A stretch of 64,000 nt of DNA, from positions 1-64,000 of the forward strand of contig NZ_JASJOU010000023.1 of assembly GCF_030068605.1 (NCBI RefSeq), read 5' to 3'. The stretch is from Xanthocytophaga agilis (GTDB lineage Bacteria; Bacteroidota; Bacteroidia; Cytophagales; 172606-1). Shown here in pieces: positions 18,155 to 27,340 of this stretch. How positions within the stretch are numbered: the first letter of the stretch is position 1; each line of letters begins with the position of its first letter. Below the pieces are notes generated by a model, which worked only from the letters and a program-made list of their open reading frames with translations, searched no databases and was not told where the DNA came from. Made by a program: the position numbers and the translations under genes.

Positions 18155-18433
18155 ATGGCACACAAGAAAGGGGCCGGTAGTTCCAAAAACGGTCGCGAAT
18201 CGCATAGCAAACGCCTGGGTGTGAAAAAATTTGGCGGCCAGGTAGTAAAAGCTGGTAACATCATTGTTCGTCAGCGTGGAACTCAACACCACCCTGATGT
18301 GAATGTAGGTATCGGCAAAGACCATACATTATTTGCACTAGTAGACGGTCGCGTTACATTCAGAAAAGGCTTTAAAGGACGTTCTTTCGTTTCTGTTGAG
18401 CCTGCTGAAGTAGTTGCCGTAGCAGCTGAGTAA
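18155..18433 (+). CDS. rpmA: 50S ribosomal protein L27
   Basis: 92 residues beginning [16 protein letters not shown], the L27 N-terminus that reaches the peptidyl transferase centre. There is no N-terminal pre-sequence of the kind cleaved in Firmicutes. The [20 protein letters not shown] core is present. Co-transcribed with rplU and ended by the hairpin at 18449-18486. Confidence 0.99.
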   Translation: MAHKKGAGSSKNGRESHSKRLGVKKFGGQVVKAGNIIVRQRGTQHHPDVNVGIGKDHTLFALVDGRVTFRKGFKGRSFVSVEPAEVVAVAAE

Positions 18434-18448
18434 TTCAGTTATATAGAT

Positions 18449-18486
18449 AAAAAAGCCGATAGCGAAACCGTTATCGGCTTTTTTAT
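18449..18486 (+). terminator. Terminator of rplU-rpmA
   Basis: Stem AAAAAAGCCGATA/TATCGGCTTTTTT (with G-U pairing near the loop) and a T-tail. A second small hairpin, TGCCTTTTT/AAAAAGGCA, follows at about 18491-18511. Confidence 0.9.
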
Positions 18487-18584
18487 TATCTGCCTTTTTC
18501 TGAAAAAGGCAGCATCATTGCAACCATTCTCCTAGTGTGAATGTTGAAAAAGAATATCAATCTATCATTCTAATCTTGAGTGTC

Positions 18585-19163
18585 ATGCTTTCCAGATATG
18601 TAAATATTTACACAGAGGCAAACCCTAATCCCAATTCTCTGAAATTTGTAGTTAATTTTATGCTTGTGCCTGAAGGCGTTAGTTTTGACTTTCCGGATGC
18701 TAAATCTGCTGCAGAGTCTCCATTAGCGACTGAGCTTTTCAACTTTCCGTTTGTTAGAAGAGTATTTTTTATGAGTAATTTTATCACTATCACCAAGGAT
18801 GAAGAGACAGAATGGAATAGCGTAATTCCAGATATGAAGCAATTTTTAAAAGAATACTTAGAAGCCAACAAGCCTGTACTTGAAAGCGAAAAAGCAAAAA
18901 CCAGCCATATTATATTTAATGATGATGATCCTGAGATCGTGAAAAAAATCAAACATTTACTGGATGAATATGTACGTCCGGCAGTCGAATCTGATGGCGG
19001 GGCTATCACTTTTCACTCATATGATGATGGAATTGTAAAGCTTTTGTTGCAAGGTTCTTGTAGCGGATGCCCATCTTCTACTCTTACGTTAAAATCCGGG
19101 ATAGAAAATTTACTTAAACGTATGCTCCCTGAAATTAGAGAGGTAGTAGCTGAAGGCGCATAA
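18585..19163 (+). CDS. NifU-type iron-sulfur scaffold/carrier protein (Nfu)
   Basis: From the ATG at 18585 (192 residues; a GTG at 18537 is also open) the protein has an N-terminal Nfu domain, starting YVNIYTEANPNPNSLKF at residue 5. A C-terminal NifU domain follows, with the cluster-binding CSGC (C159, C162). Nfu proteins carry assembled Fe-S clusters to target enzymes in the cytoplasm. The N-terminal domain is widespread in bacteria and mitochondria. Monocistronic, with its own terminator at 19199-19243. Confidence 0.93.
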   Translation: MLSRYVNIYTEANPNPNSLKFVVNFMLVPEGVSFDFPDAKSAAESPLATELFNFPFVRRVFFMSNFITITKDEETEWNSVIPDMKQFLKEYLEANKPVLESEKAKTSHIIFNDDDPEIVKKIKHLLDEYVRPAVESDGGAITFHSYDDGIVKLLLQGSCSGCPSSTLTLKSGIENLLKRMLPEIREVVAEGA

Positions 19164-19198
19164 AAACCATTAGTAATCAACAAGTTAACCACAAAATA

Positions 19199-19243
19199 AT
19201 AAAGCCTGGATGTATCTATAGCCCATAGACATATCCAGGCTTT
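19199..19243 (+). terminator. Terminator after the Nfu gene
   Basis: An imperfect stem with outer arms AAAGCCTGGAT/ATCCAGGCTTT and inner TCTAT/ATAGA pairing. A short T-rich tail follows. Confidence 0.7.
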
Positions 19244-19375
19244 GTCATTTGTTAAAGGTTTACTAACCAATGTATTATTCATTTAAAAACTGAAGTGCAA
19301 TTAAGCAAAATAGCTGGTAATTATGTAATGTGAAATTACAGCAGACTATTAGGTGTCTGTTAGGTATTGAAAATT

Positions 19376-20335
19376 ATGAGCGTAGCTATGATTGTGACAA
19401 AGTTTTGTAATCATGTTTTAGGGATTATCTGTATTGTATTATCACTAGGTGCTGCACCATCTGGTGTATATTCTCATCCCTCTCTTCCTTTTGAAAAAAT
19501 TCAGATTAAGTCCAAAAAGCCCAACAGCCCAACAGTTGAGTTGTTGACTCATGAATGTCAGTTAGATCCATTGACACAAAGCAAAATCTACAGAGGGATT
19601 CAGTTTCAATACGACTTTTATGCACAACACCTTGGCTATGATTTTAGCAGTAACCTGGTTGTACGTATACGTATTTTCAGAGATGCAGATACCTATCGTG
19701 CATTTATAGATGCTAACTACCCTCATATTCCCAAAACATGGATAGGAGTGTATTTATCAGGAGTAAATGAAATCCTGGTAAGCATGGAAAAAGATGAAGA
19801 TGCCTTTTACAAAAATATCTTTCACGAAACCAGTCACCTTCTATTAACAGATAAAGTAAAAAACTGTCCAAATTGGCTGAATGAAGGCCTGGCTGAATAT
19901 TTTGAGTTCATGGAGATTGAAGGAGAAGAAGTTATAATCCACCCTCAGGTTATTAAAGATACACGTATTAAGAATTGGTTAAGCAATCATCGTATGCCAG
20001 ATCTGCTCTCATCTATTTCCATGACAAACAAAGAGTGGAACTTTAATGACAATGTTTCTGAAACAGATGAACCCCGCACCTTAGGATGGTCTGTAGCATA
20101 CTTTATGATGTCAAATCAACAAGGGCAGGACTGCATCAAAGGTTTGCTTAGTCATCTGGCTAAAAATTCCCGTGATACACAAGCATCTGTTCAGGCAATA
20201 GATATGAGCTATCCAGGAGGAAGTAAAAAGTTGGTACAAGACTGGAAAGAATGGATCCCTCAAGAACACCTGAACCATGAATATCTGGTTTCGCCTGAAG
20301 AAAACCAAACTCAGACAGCTCTTATAAACGAATAA
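19376..20335 (+). CDS. Secreted gluzincin-type zinc metallopeptidase (peptidase MA-like)
   Basis: From the ATG at 19376 the protein has an N-terminal hydrophobic signal (about residues 12-35). HETSH (H150, E151, H154) is a zinc-binding HExxH, and WLNEGLAEYFE 16 residues on supplies the third ligand glutamate, as in M1/peptidase-MA families. The rest is a helical C-terminal region with no other recognised domain. It is likely an exported peptidase of unknown substrate. An upstream TTG at 19367 would add three residues only. Ended by a very stable hairpin at 20339-20400. Confidence 0.8.
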   Translation: MSVAMIVTKFCNHVLGIICIVLSLGAAPSGVYSHPSLPFEKIQIKSKKPNSPTVELLTHECQLDPLTQSKIYRGIQFQYDFYAQHLGYDFSSNLVVRIRIFRDADTYRAFIDANYPHIPKTWIGVYLSGVNEILVSMEKDEDAFYKNIFHETSHLLLTDKVKNCPNWLNEGLAEYFEFMEIEGEEVIIHPQVIKDTRIKNWLSNHRMPDLLSSISMTNKEWNFNDNVSETDEPRTLGWSVAYFMMSNQQGQDCIKGLLSHLAKNSRDTQASVQAIDMSYPGGSKKLVQDWKEWIPQEHLNHEYLVSPEENQTQTALINE

Positions 20336-20338
20336 GGT

Positions 20339-20400
20339 TTACACTAAAGAAAAAGCCCATACATGTATTGTATCATGTATGGGCTTTTTCTTTAGTGTAA
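20339..20400. terminator. Long perfect hairpin terminator
   Basis: The arms at 20339-20365 and 20374-20400 are exact 27-base reverse complements around an 8-base loop. The inner GCCCATACATG stem and outer A/T-rich parts make it a bidirectional terminator directly after the metallopeptidase stop codon. The length is well beyond what termination needs. Confidence 0.9.
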
Positions 20401-20482
20401 TTGAGTCATCTCGAACTTTGAAGAGAAACTTACCTATCCGAATAATGCATACGATATTCACTACACAGAAGAACTTACGTTT

Positions 20483-20518
20483 AATTCACGACAGGCAAGA
20501 TATTGCTTGTCGTGAATT
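20483..20518. repeat. Orphan 16-bp-arm hairpin
   Basis: AATTCACGACAGGCAA (20483-20498) pairs with TTGCTTGTCGTGAATT (20503-20518) with one G-U and a 4-base loop. No T-run follows on either side and no gene adjoins it; it lies alone in the 430-base gap between two converging genes. Confidence 0.7.
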
Positions 20519-20713
20519 CCCATCAAAAAATAGTTTGTAGTGAGCTGTAATCAAAATAAAAAATGCTGTGAATACTATGCAAAATGTCTGTTGACTAATA
20601 ATATTGTCTTGCCCTTGTTAAAAAATAGGTTGACATGAACTATGCGCAGACTTAAAACTTTATTCCAAAACATTCAATTGCTTTTCATACAATTTGAGAT
20701 AGGTCATATTTAC

Positions 20714-20746
20714 AAAAAAAGGCTCATACGTGTATGAGCCTTTTTT
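20714..20746 (-). terminator. Terminator of the FKBP lipoprotein gene
   Basis: AAAAAAGGCTCATAC/GTATGAGCCTTTTTT with a 2-3 base loop, 20 bases after the stop codon of the minus-strand gene. Symmetrical and probably active both ways. Confidence 0.85.
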
Positions 20747-20766
20747 CTATTGCAGATAGTATAGTA

Positions 20767-21645
20767 CTATTGAGCAGATACTACTGTTACTTCAAATACT
20801 AAAGGTGAATAAGGAGGTATACCTGTTGTTCCAGATTCTTTATACCCTAAAGAAGAAGGCATCATAAAAACAGCAGTTTCCCCTGTTTTCATCAGCTTTA
20901 ATGCCTCTGTAAAACCTGCAATCAGACCTGAATTGGTTAGATAGAAACTGGAATTTTGTCCTGCTGGAGTTTGGTCAAAAATCTGACCATCTAAGAACGT
21001 TCCCTTGTATGTTAGCGTTGCCTGTGATTTACCATTAACTGCAGTGCCGGAAGGGTTCTTTTTCTTAAAATAAGCATACAAGCCTGTTTGAGTCTTAACT
21101 ACACTATCTTCAGGAAACTTTTTACGGGATATATAATCCTGTAATGCTTCATCCTCTGTTTGTACAGCAATAAGCTTCAAATCAAAAACTAATACAGAAT
21201 AGGAAGGTACAACTCCATTATAGGCAGCATTTGACCCAAATCCCAGGTAGAATGGTATAATAGCAATAGCACTATCTCCCGTCTTCATGTAACCTGCTAC
21301 TTCCTCGATACCAGGAATCACATAATTACCACGATAAGGAAATCTCAGAAACTCATCAGGCTTATACCTTGCAGTATCGAAAACAGTTCCATTAGTCAGT
21401 TTTCCAACGTATGCCATTACAATCTGACTACCTGTAGCGGGAGCTTTTGCACCAGAATTATAATTAGTAACTTTATAACGAAGACCAGAACTTGATGCTT
21501 GGACCTGTAAGTTTTTATTAGTGATATACTGTTGAATAATTTGTTCATTGCTCTTCACATTATTCTCATATGTGTTATCACCATTCAATGAACAAGCTTG
21601 TAAAAGCAAAATTGCGGCTAAAAAAAGGTAACTAATCTTTTGCAT
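20767..21645 (-). CDS. FKBP-type peptidyl-prolyl isomerase lipoprotein with two FKBP domains
   Basis: The 292-residue protein begins with a lipoprotein signal whose lipobox is LQAC (Cys18). Two FKBP domains follow, at about 60-160 (GSQIVMAYVGKLTNGTVFD, then VIPGIEEVAGYMKTGDSAI) and 195-290 (QATLTYKGTFLDGQIFD, LKLMKTGETA). FKBPs catalyse proline isomerisation. This one would be anchored on the inner or outer membrane facing the periplasm, as envelope folding help. Many Bacteroidota FKBP lipoproteins carry this double arrangement. Confidence 0.92.
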   Translation of the reverse strand: MQKISYLFLAAILLLQACSLNGDNTYENNVKSNEQIIQQYITNKNLQVQASSSGLRYKVTNYNSGAKAPATGSQIVMAYVGKLTNGTVFDTARYKPDEFLRFPYRGNYVIPGIEEVAGYMKTGDSAIAIIPFYLGFGSNAAYNGVVPSYSVLVFDLKLIAVQTEDEALQDYISRKKFPEDSVVKTQTGLYAYFKKKNPSGTAVNGKSQATLTYKGTFLDGQIFDQTPAGQNSSFYLTNSGLIAGFTEALKLMKTGETAVFMMPSSLGYKESGTTGIPPYSPLVFEVTVVSAQ

Positions 21646-21766
21646 AAACTAAAGTAAGAAGGTTGGTTGCAAAGTAGACACTCTAAATCATAATTTGGTT
21701 GCATTACAAATAAGAACTATTCACAAAAATCATTTTAGCTCTGGTCATCAGTACCTTGCCTTACGA

Positions 21767-22789
21767 CTATTTATCGGAAACAAACAATTCCTGTTTATAT
21801 TGAGGGACCACATCCAGAAACTTTTGTATCGTCTCTTTTAATGACACAAGAGATCTTCCACCTGCAGCATTTTTATGCCCTCCCCCATTGAAATACTTAC
21901 GGGAAAATTCATTTACAGAGAAATTCCCTACTGAGCGGAATGAAATACGAATCATCCCTTCACGTTCAGTAAAAAGTGCAGAGAATACAATATTTTCAAT
22001 AGACAAACCATAGTTTACCAGTCCTTCCGTATCACCTGTCTGCGAGTGATATTTATCCAATTCATCAGCACTAATAGCAAAATAAGCAATTCGATATTCA
22101 GGTAGTACAATCAATTTATCCTTCAGAGCAAAACCCAAAAACCGCATACGCTCCTCTGTATTGGTATCGTAAATCAGTCGATTTACTTTTGATATCGCTA
22201 CACCCTTATCTATCAGAGCAGCACATACCAGGTGCACATCCTTCGTAGTATTTGAATGCCGGAAGGAACCTGTATCTGTCATTATACCTGCATACAAGCA
22301 TTCTGCAATAGACAAGTCTATCTTGTCGGCATCGCCTAGATCTGTGATAAGCTCATAAATCAATTGACAGGTTGCAGCAGCACTGGTTTTACTTAGTGTA
22401 TAATCTGCAAAAAGCTCTGGCTCCAAATGATGATCTATCAGCACTTTTTTGGCGGAGGAATTTCTTACAATCTCTCCAATCTCTCCAATTCGGTTTAATG
22501 AAGGAAAGTCTAAACAAAAAATCATATCTGCATCATGAAAGATTTGCTGAGCAATAGCAGCATTCCCTTCTGCTTCAAAATTGATCACACCTTCATTGCC
22601 ATCCATCCATTGTAAAAATTTCGGATAATCGGTAGGTGTAATAACCTGAACAGTATGACTTTTCTTTTTAAGATATCCTGCAAGCCCTAATGAAGATCCC
22701 AACGCATCTGCATCAGGTTTGGGATGGGTAATGATCGCAATTTTTTTTGGAGAACCGAGGAGTTCCTTAAAAGCCTCAAAATTTTGCAT
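21767..22789 (-). CDS. nrnA: DHH-family phosphoesterase, NrnA-like oligoribonuclease/pAp phosphatase
   Basis: About 340 residues from ATG 22789 (a TTG at 22798 would add three). The N-terminal DHH domain shows HPKPDADALGSS, FCLDFPS and LIDHHLEP, and the C-terminal DHHA1 domain shows FNGGGHKNAAGG. This layout matches NrnA, which degrades 2-5-nt RNAs and dephosphorylates 3'-phosphoadenosine 5'-phosphate using manganese. E. coli-type Orn was not seen in the window. Cytoplasmic; monocistronic. Confidence 0.9.
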   Translation of the reverse strand: MQNFEAFKELLGSPKKIAIITHPKPDADALGSSLGLAGYLKKKSHTVQVITPTDYPKFLQWMDGNEGVINFEAEGNAAIAQQIFHDADMIFCLDFPSLNRIGEIGEIVRNSSAKKVLIDHHLEPELFADYTLSKTSAAATCQLIYELITDLGDADKIDLSIAECLYAGIMTDTGSFRHSNTTKDVHLVCAALIDKGVAISKVNRLIYDTNTEERMRFLGFALKDKLIVLPEYRIAYFAISADELDKYHSQTGDTEGLVNYGLSIENIVFSALFTEREGMIRISFRSVGNFSVNEFSRKYFNGGGHKNAAGGRSLVSLKETIQKFLDVVPQYKQELFVSDK

Positions 22790-23015
22790 GTCACACAAGA
22801 AAAAAGTGAAGAAAACACATAATTTATTTTGAAAAAAGCCTACAAAAATCAGGATAAAAATGGTCTAAACCAAACATGATTTTTATCACATTTATCTCAA
22901 TCATGCTTTCATCTGGGTTAATAGTATTATTTACTCAATCTACTCCAAATCGTATATACCTCATATTCGCAGTAATGACAAAACACAAGTTAGTACATAA
23001 AAAAACACCTGTAAA

Positions 23016-23047
23016 TTTGGCTTACGTACCCCTTTCGGTTAATTTCG
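23016..23047 (+). promoter_or_regulatory. Promoter of ndk
   Basis: TTTG (23016-23019), a 20-base spacer, then TAATTTCG (23040-23047), which differs from TAnnTTTG at one base. About 85 bases upstream of the ndk ATG. Confidence 0.6.
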
Positions 23048-23131
23048 CGCCGCAAAACGCTTACACCAGTCAGATAAAATCGGTATAAGCTATAAAATCT
23101 TAACTTTTCATTTCCTAATTAATTAATCTTT

Positions 23132-23551
23132 ATGGCAGGAAACCGCACATTTACGATGATTAAACCCGATGCTGTGAAAGACGGACATACGGGCAGTATT
23201 TTAAAGATGATTGAAGCCGCCGGGTTCCGGATTGTAGCTTTAAAACTGACTCATCTGACAAGTGAAAGAGCTGGCCAGTTTTATGAAGTTCACAAAGAAA
23301 GACCTTTCTATAAAGATCTTTGTGCCTATATGTCTTCCGGAGCTATTGTGGCCGCTATTTTAGAGAAAGAGAATGCGGTAGCTGATTTTCGTAAACTGAT
23401 TGGTGCAACAAATCCTGCACAGGCAGAAGAAGGTACTATCCGCAAGTTATTTGCAAAATCACTGGAAGCAAACGCGGTACATGGTTCTGACTCTGATGAA
23501 AATGCAGAAATTGAAGGCAACTTCTATTTTGCACGTACAGACAAATATTAA
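23132..23551 (+). CDS. ndk: Nucleoside diphosphate kinase
   Basis: 139 residues, the standard Ndk length. [12 protein letters not shown] at the start and NAVHGSDS near the end, with H117 as the phosphorylated histidine. It transfers the gamma phosphate from ATP to other (d)NDPs via phospho-His. Own promoter and terminator. Confidence 0.99.
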   Translation: MAGNRTFTMIKPDAVKDGHTGSILKMIEAAGFRIVALKLTHLTSERAGQFYEVHKERPFYKDLCAYMSSGAIVAAILEKENAVADFRKLIGATNPAQAEEGTIRKLFAKSLEANAVHGSDSDENAEIEGNFYFARTDKY

Positions 23552-23567
23552 TATCTGTTTTTGATAT

Positions 23568-23598
23568 AAGTCCTCTTATCAACAAAGAGGACTTTTTA
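23568..23598 (+). terminator. Terminator of ndk
   Basis: AAGTCCTCTT/AAGAGGACTT stem with a 7-base loop followed by TTTATTT. Confidence 0.85.
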
Positions 23599-23616
23599 TT
23601 TCTGATGAGGGATATC

Positions 23617-23784
23617 CTAGTGATGTCCCTCTCCTTTTTTAGTGATATTACTAGCAATTACTATTGAGATTACTAACAAAACAGCAGTCCCAAAAAAAGC
23701 ATAACTGAAAGAAGACGGTACTTTACAGCTGCTTAGAGTAGTCATTAATAAAGCAAAAAGAAAAGGGGCTCTTAAATTTTTCAT
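23617..23784 (-). CDS. Small lipoprotein, 55 residues
   Basis: This short frame begins with ATG at 23784 and reads MKNLRAPFLFALLMTTLSSC, a basic n-region, hydrophobic core and LSSC lipobox with Cys20. A second hydrophobic stretch (about 30-45, FFGTAVLLVISIVIAS) and a polar end KKGEGHH follow. It would be acylated and would also span the membrane once. It lies between ndk and the M3 peptidase gene. No family recognised. The signal architecture in 55 codons argues against chance, but there is no homology evidence. Confidence 0.6.
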   Translation of the reverse strand: MKNLRAPFLFALLMTTLSSCKVPSSFSYAFFGTAVLLVISIVIASNITKKGEGHH

Positions 23785-23935
23785 GAGATTATGTTTGTAT
23801 CGAGATTCATTTCTTGAATTCAGGGCAGCAATTTACACTATTTCCTCATTTGCACCTCTTATATGTAAGAGGTTTTTACATTTTTGTATGTTAGGCATAC
23901 AAAAATAGACGTATGCCCATTTCAATAATAGGCTT

Positions 23936-26005
23936 CTAATTAACCAATAGTCCACTCCGTTTCAACAATGCCTTTGGAGAAGGTTCTTGTCCTCTGAAGC
24001 GTTTATACAAATCCATTGGAGCCTCACTTCCTCCTTTCGAAAGAATATTTTCCCGAAATGCATCTGCAACCTGACGATTAAAAATGCCTTTTTCTTTAAA
24101 GTACTCAAATGCATCAGCATCCAGCACTTCCGCCCACTTATAGCTATAGTATCCAGCTGAGTACCCCCCTGCAAAGATATGTGAGAAGGCAACGCTGGTA
24201 TTAATCCCTTCAGTTTCAGGAAAAAGACTGGTTTGAAGAATGGCCTGGCGTTCAAACTCAGCTACATCTGAAATAGGTTGCGCATTTCCATGATAAGCCA
24301 TATCCAGCATACCAAAGCTAAGTTGACGAAGAGTACCATACCCCTCCATAAAGTTAGCACTGGCAATAATCTTTTCAATCAATTCCTGTGGAATTGGCTC
24401 ATTGGTCTCATAATGACGTGCAAACAAATCTAGAGCCTCTTTTTCATAACACCAGTTCTCCATAATCTGAGAAGGCAGTTCAACAAAATCCCAATAGACA
24501 TTGGTACCAGAAGTAGAGCCATATGCACACTTAGACAACATGCCATGCAATGCATGCCCAAATTCATGGAAAAGTGTAGTTACCTCTCCAAATGTCAACA
24601 GAGAAGGCTTGGTTTCTGTTGGCTTGGTAAAGTTACATACAATGGACACATGTGGGCGAATGTCTTTTCCGTTCAGTATACGTTGATCACGATAGCTTGT
24701 CATCCAGGCTCCATTTCGTTTACCTTCGCGTGGAAAGTAATCCGCATAAAAAACGGATACAAAGTTTCCATTATCATCTGTTACATCATAAGCTGTAACT
24801 TCAGGATGATAGACTGGAATTTGTTTATTCTCTTTAAAGTTCAATCCAAAAAGCTTATTCGCTACCTTAAATACACCATCAATTACATTCTCCAGCTTGA
24901 AATAAGGTTTTAAGATTTCATCATCAATGGCATATTTCTCTTTTTTAAGTTTCTCTGAGTAAAATGCATAATCCCAACGTTGCAATCTCTCTTCAGCAAA
25001 TCCCTGTGTTTTGGCATATTGCGTTAGCTCCTGCATTTGCTGCTCAGCAACAGGTTTTGCATATTCCAGAAGTTCATCTAAAAAATGAATTACCTTTTTA
25101 GGTGCTCCTGCCATTCGTTCTTCTAATACGAAATGCGCATGAGATTCATATCCCAACAGTTGGGCACGTTTATGACGCAATGCAACTATATTTTTAACGA
25201 TCTCCCGATTATCATTTTCATTTCCTAGAAAAGCCCGTGAGTTATAAGCCATTGCTAACTTTCTGCGTAATTCCCTGTTTTCACCATAAGCCATAAATGG
25301 CATATAGCTTGGTGCCTGTAATGTGAAAGCCCATCCACTCTTACCTTTTTCCTTAGCTGCCATCTTAGCTGCCTCTCTTACAAATTCAGGTAAGCCAGCC
25401 AGATCTTCTTCATTATCCACTTCCAGCAGAAATGCATTCGTCTCATTCAACACATGCTCTCCAAAGGTAAGCGACAGCTCAGAGATCTTTACATCTATCT
25501 CCCGTAAACGAGCTTTATCATCTTCATTCAGGTTGGCCCCATTACGTGCAAAGCCTTTGTAGGTTTTATCCAGCAGGGTTTTTCCTTCAACAGATAAATT
25601 CAGTTCATTGCGTTGATCATAAACGGTTTTTATCCGATCAAATAAAACAGCATTCAATCGTATATCGTTTCCATACTCAGATAGTAACGGCGACGCATCC
25701 TTTACAATTTTTTGTAGTTCCGGACTTGTTTCAGCAGAGTTCAGATTGAATAATATAGCAGATACCCGATCCACTAATGATCCACTTTGGTCCAATGCAG
25801 CAATTGTGTTTTCGAATGTGGGTGCTTCCGGATTATTTACAATAGCATCAATCTCTTTTTTACCTGCTTCAATAGCCTCTTTTAAAGCAGGTAAATAATG
25901 TTCGTTCTTAATCCTGTCAAATGGAAAAGTTTCGTGGGGAGTTTGAAAGCTTTCTAATAAAGGATTTTGGGTTGTTTCAAGCTGGGTGTTCTTTATATCA
26001 GTCAT
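23936..26005 (-). CDS. M3-family oligopeptidase / peptidyl-dipeptidase
   Basis: The 689 residues fit family M3A (thimet oligopeptidase, oligopeptidase A, Dcp). The zinc site is HEFGH (H480, E481, H484) within TTLFHEFGHALHGMLS, with the downstream glutamate in NWCYEKEAL. No signal peptide, so probably cytoplasmic, where it degrades short peptides. The motif order cannot settle whether it is an OpdA/PrlC-like endopeptidase or a Dcp-like dipeptidase, so no gene symbol is given. Monocistronic. Confidence 0.93.
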   Translation of the reverse strand: MTDIKNTQLETTQNPLLESFQTPHETFPFDRIKNEHYLPALKEAIEAGKKEIDAIVNNPEAPTFENTIAALDQSGSLVDRVSAILFNLNSAETSPELQKIVKDASPLLSEYGNDIRLNAVLFDRIKTVYDQRNELNLSVEGKTLLDKTYKGFARNGANLNEDDKARLREIDVKISELSLTFGEHVLNETNAFLLEVDNEEDLAGLPEFVREAAKMAAKEKGKSGWAFTLQAPSYMPFMAYGENRELRRKLAMAYNSRAFLGNENDNREIVKNIVALRHKRAQLLGYESHAHFVLEERMAGAPKKVIHFLDELLEYAKPVAEQQMQELTQYAKTQGFAEERLQRWDYAFYSEKLKKEKYAIDDEILKPYFKLENVIDGVFKVANKLFGLNFKENKQIPVYHPEVTAYDVTDDNGNFVSVFYADYFPREGKRNGAWMTSYRDQRILNGKDIRPHVSIVCNFTKPTETKPSLLTFGEVTTLFHEFGHALHGMLSKCAYGSTSGTNVYWDFVELPSQIMENWCYEKEALDLFARHYETNEPIPQELIEKIIASANFMEGYGTLRQLSFGMLDMAYHGNAQPISDVAEFERQAILQTSLFPETEGINTSVAFSHIFAGGYSAGYYSYKWAEVLDADAFEYFKEKGIFNRQVADAFRENILSKGGSEAPMDLYKRFRGQEPSPKALLKRSGLLVN

Positions 26006-26189
26006 AGTATTTTAATTAGGTCTTCAGGTTTATATTATACACAAATGAAACAGATTTTTAGGAAACGACCATATATCCCTGTTAGTTCTTAACAAAGAGT
26101 ATTTTTGTCTCATCATAAAGAAGAATATCAATGTACAGCATATCTATTTAGATATTTTATTTTTTTCATAAAATTTTCTTGAAAACAAG

Positions 26190-26221
26190 TTTGTAGTTAG
26201 TATTGAAATACCGTACATTTG
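26190..26221 (+). promoter_or_regulatory. Promoter of the 51-residue basic protein
   Basis: TTTG (26190-26193), a 20-base spacer, then TACATTTG (26214-26221), a full match to the Bacteroidota -33/-7 pattern. Initiation near 26228 gives an 80-base leader. Confidence 0.75.
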
Positions 26222-26306
26222 CGCCTCATTTCTGTTTTCTATTTGGACAGAAAGACTAACTTCAGGAAAGTTTACATCGTTTTATAAAATATTAATTGTA
26301 GCGAAC

Positions 26307-26462
26307 ATGGGAGTTACCAGATTAAAAAGAAAAGAAAAGCGCAATCGTGCGGTTGCTAATAACCGTCAGTCACGTATCAATCAATTGAGCAAAAAGCCAA
26401 TCATCAAAAATATTGATGTTGAAGCAATTAAGGCTGAATTTGAAGCGAAAGCTGCAAAATAA
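26307..26462 (+). CDS. Small basic protein, 51 residues
   Basis: Begins MGVTRLKRKEKRNRAVANNR with ATG at 26307 and ends AEFEAKAAK. The N-terminal 35 residues are strongly basic and lack hydrophobic segments; the rest is amphipathic and helical. The composition resembles a ribosomal or nucleic-acid-binding protein. A consensus promoter at 26190-26221 and a terminator at 26492-26530 show that it is its own transcription unit, which supports it as a real and probably well-expressed gene. I do not recognise a named family with confidence. Confidence 0.75.
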   Translation: MGVTRLKRKEKRNRAVANNRQSRINQLSKKPIIKNIDVEAIKAEFEAKAAK

Positions 26463-26491
26463 GGTTTTTCTTCTCAAAAGAACATTCTTAA

Positions 26492-26530
26492 TGAAGGTGG
26501 AAACAAGTTTGTTTTCACCTTTTTTATTTT
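26492..26530 (+). terminator. Terminator of the 51-residue protein gene
   Basis: AAGGTGGAAAC/GTTTTCACCTT stem (one G-U) with a T-run and TATTTT after it. Confidence 0.8.
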
Positions 26531-26578
26531 AGTCTATATTCGATCAGAAACCACAACCATCAGAGAAGTATTTACTCC

Positions 26579-27328
26579 ATGAAAGCATTTCTACGCAAGA
26601 TGCTGGCGGCGATATATGCTTATGCCCAGACATTTTCATTTATCAATCGCCATCGTTTATGGAAGCTTGTATTGATCCCAGCTATTATCTATCTTCTTAT
26701 CTATGGAGCGTTACTTACTGTTATCATTCTGAACACAAATCTGTTAAGTGATCCTCTTGCTCATTGGATCCATGCAGATACTCTTTCAGGGCCATTGGGA
26801 AATCTGGCACGGGGAGTGGTATCCTGGCTAGTCAGGGCTCTTGTTTTCATTCTATACTTTAAGTTATTCCGATATATTGTACTCATTTTATCATCTCCTG
26901 CGATTGCATTAATGGCAGAAAAAACGCAGGAAATACTAACAGGAGTAACTCATCCTTTTGATCGGAAGCAATTTATACAGGATGTATGGCGAGGTATCAG
27001 GCTTTCTATTCGTAATTTGCTAACCGAATGGTTCATCACTATTCCGCTTTATTTCCTTCTTTTTATTCCTGTAGTCGACTTTTTTATAGGTATCGCTATT
27101 CTTCTTATAGAAAGTTATTTTGTAGGTTTTTCCATGATGGATTACCGCAATGAATTTTTGCGTATGTCAGGTAGGGATAGCCGTCTGCTTATCCAGCGAA
27201 ACAAAAGTATAGCAATAGGGATTGGACTGATATTCTCTCTTTTTTTAGCGATCCCATTTTTAGGAGCATTAGTGGCACCTATGTTGGCAGTAGTGGCGGC
27301 AGCCTTGGTGATGGAACAAAAATTCTGA
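26579..27328 (+). CDS. EI24-domain (CysZ-like) membrane protein
   Basis: The 249-residue protein has about five or six hydrophobic segments. The layout of the EI24/CysZ family is visible: an amphipathic start, a long FKLFRYIVLILSSPAIALMAEK central region, the YFVGFSMMDY motif with a charged loop (RNEFLRMSGRD), and a final hydrophobic pair. CysZ is a sulfate-uptake protein in some proteobacteria. No cysteine genes are nearby, so the substrate is unassigned here. Confidence 0.8.
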   Translation: MKAFLRKMLAAIYAYAQTFSFINRHRLWKLVLIPAIIYLLIYGALLTVIILNTNLLSDPLAHWIHADTLSGPLGNLARGVVSWLVRALVFILYFKLFRYIVLILSSPAIALMAEKTQEILTGVTHPFDRKQFIQDVWRGIRLSIRNLLTEWFITIPLYFLLFIPVVDFFIGIAILLIESYFVGFSMMDYRNEFLRMSGRDSRLLIQRNKSIAIGIGLIFSLFLAIPFLGALVAPMLAVVAAALVMEQKF

Positions 27329-27340
27329 ACCAGATTTATT

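Noticed and set aside
22876-23088. 70-codon frame upstream of ndk
   Set aside because: It overlaps the ndk promoter region, has no recognisable domain and ends before the ndk start without useful context.
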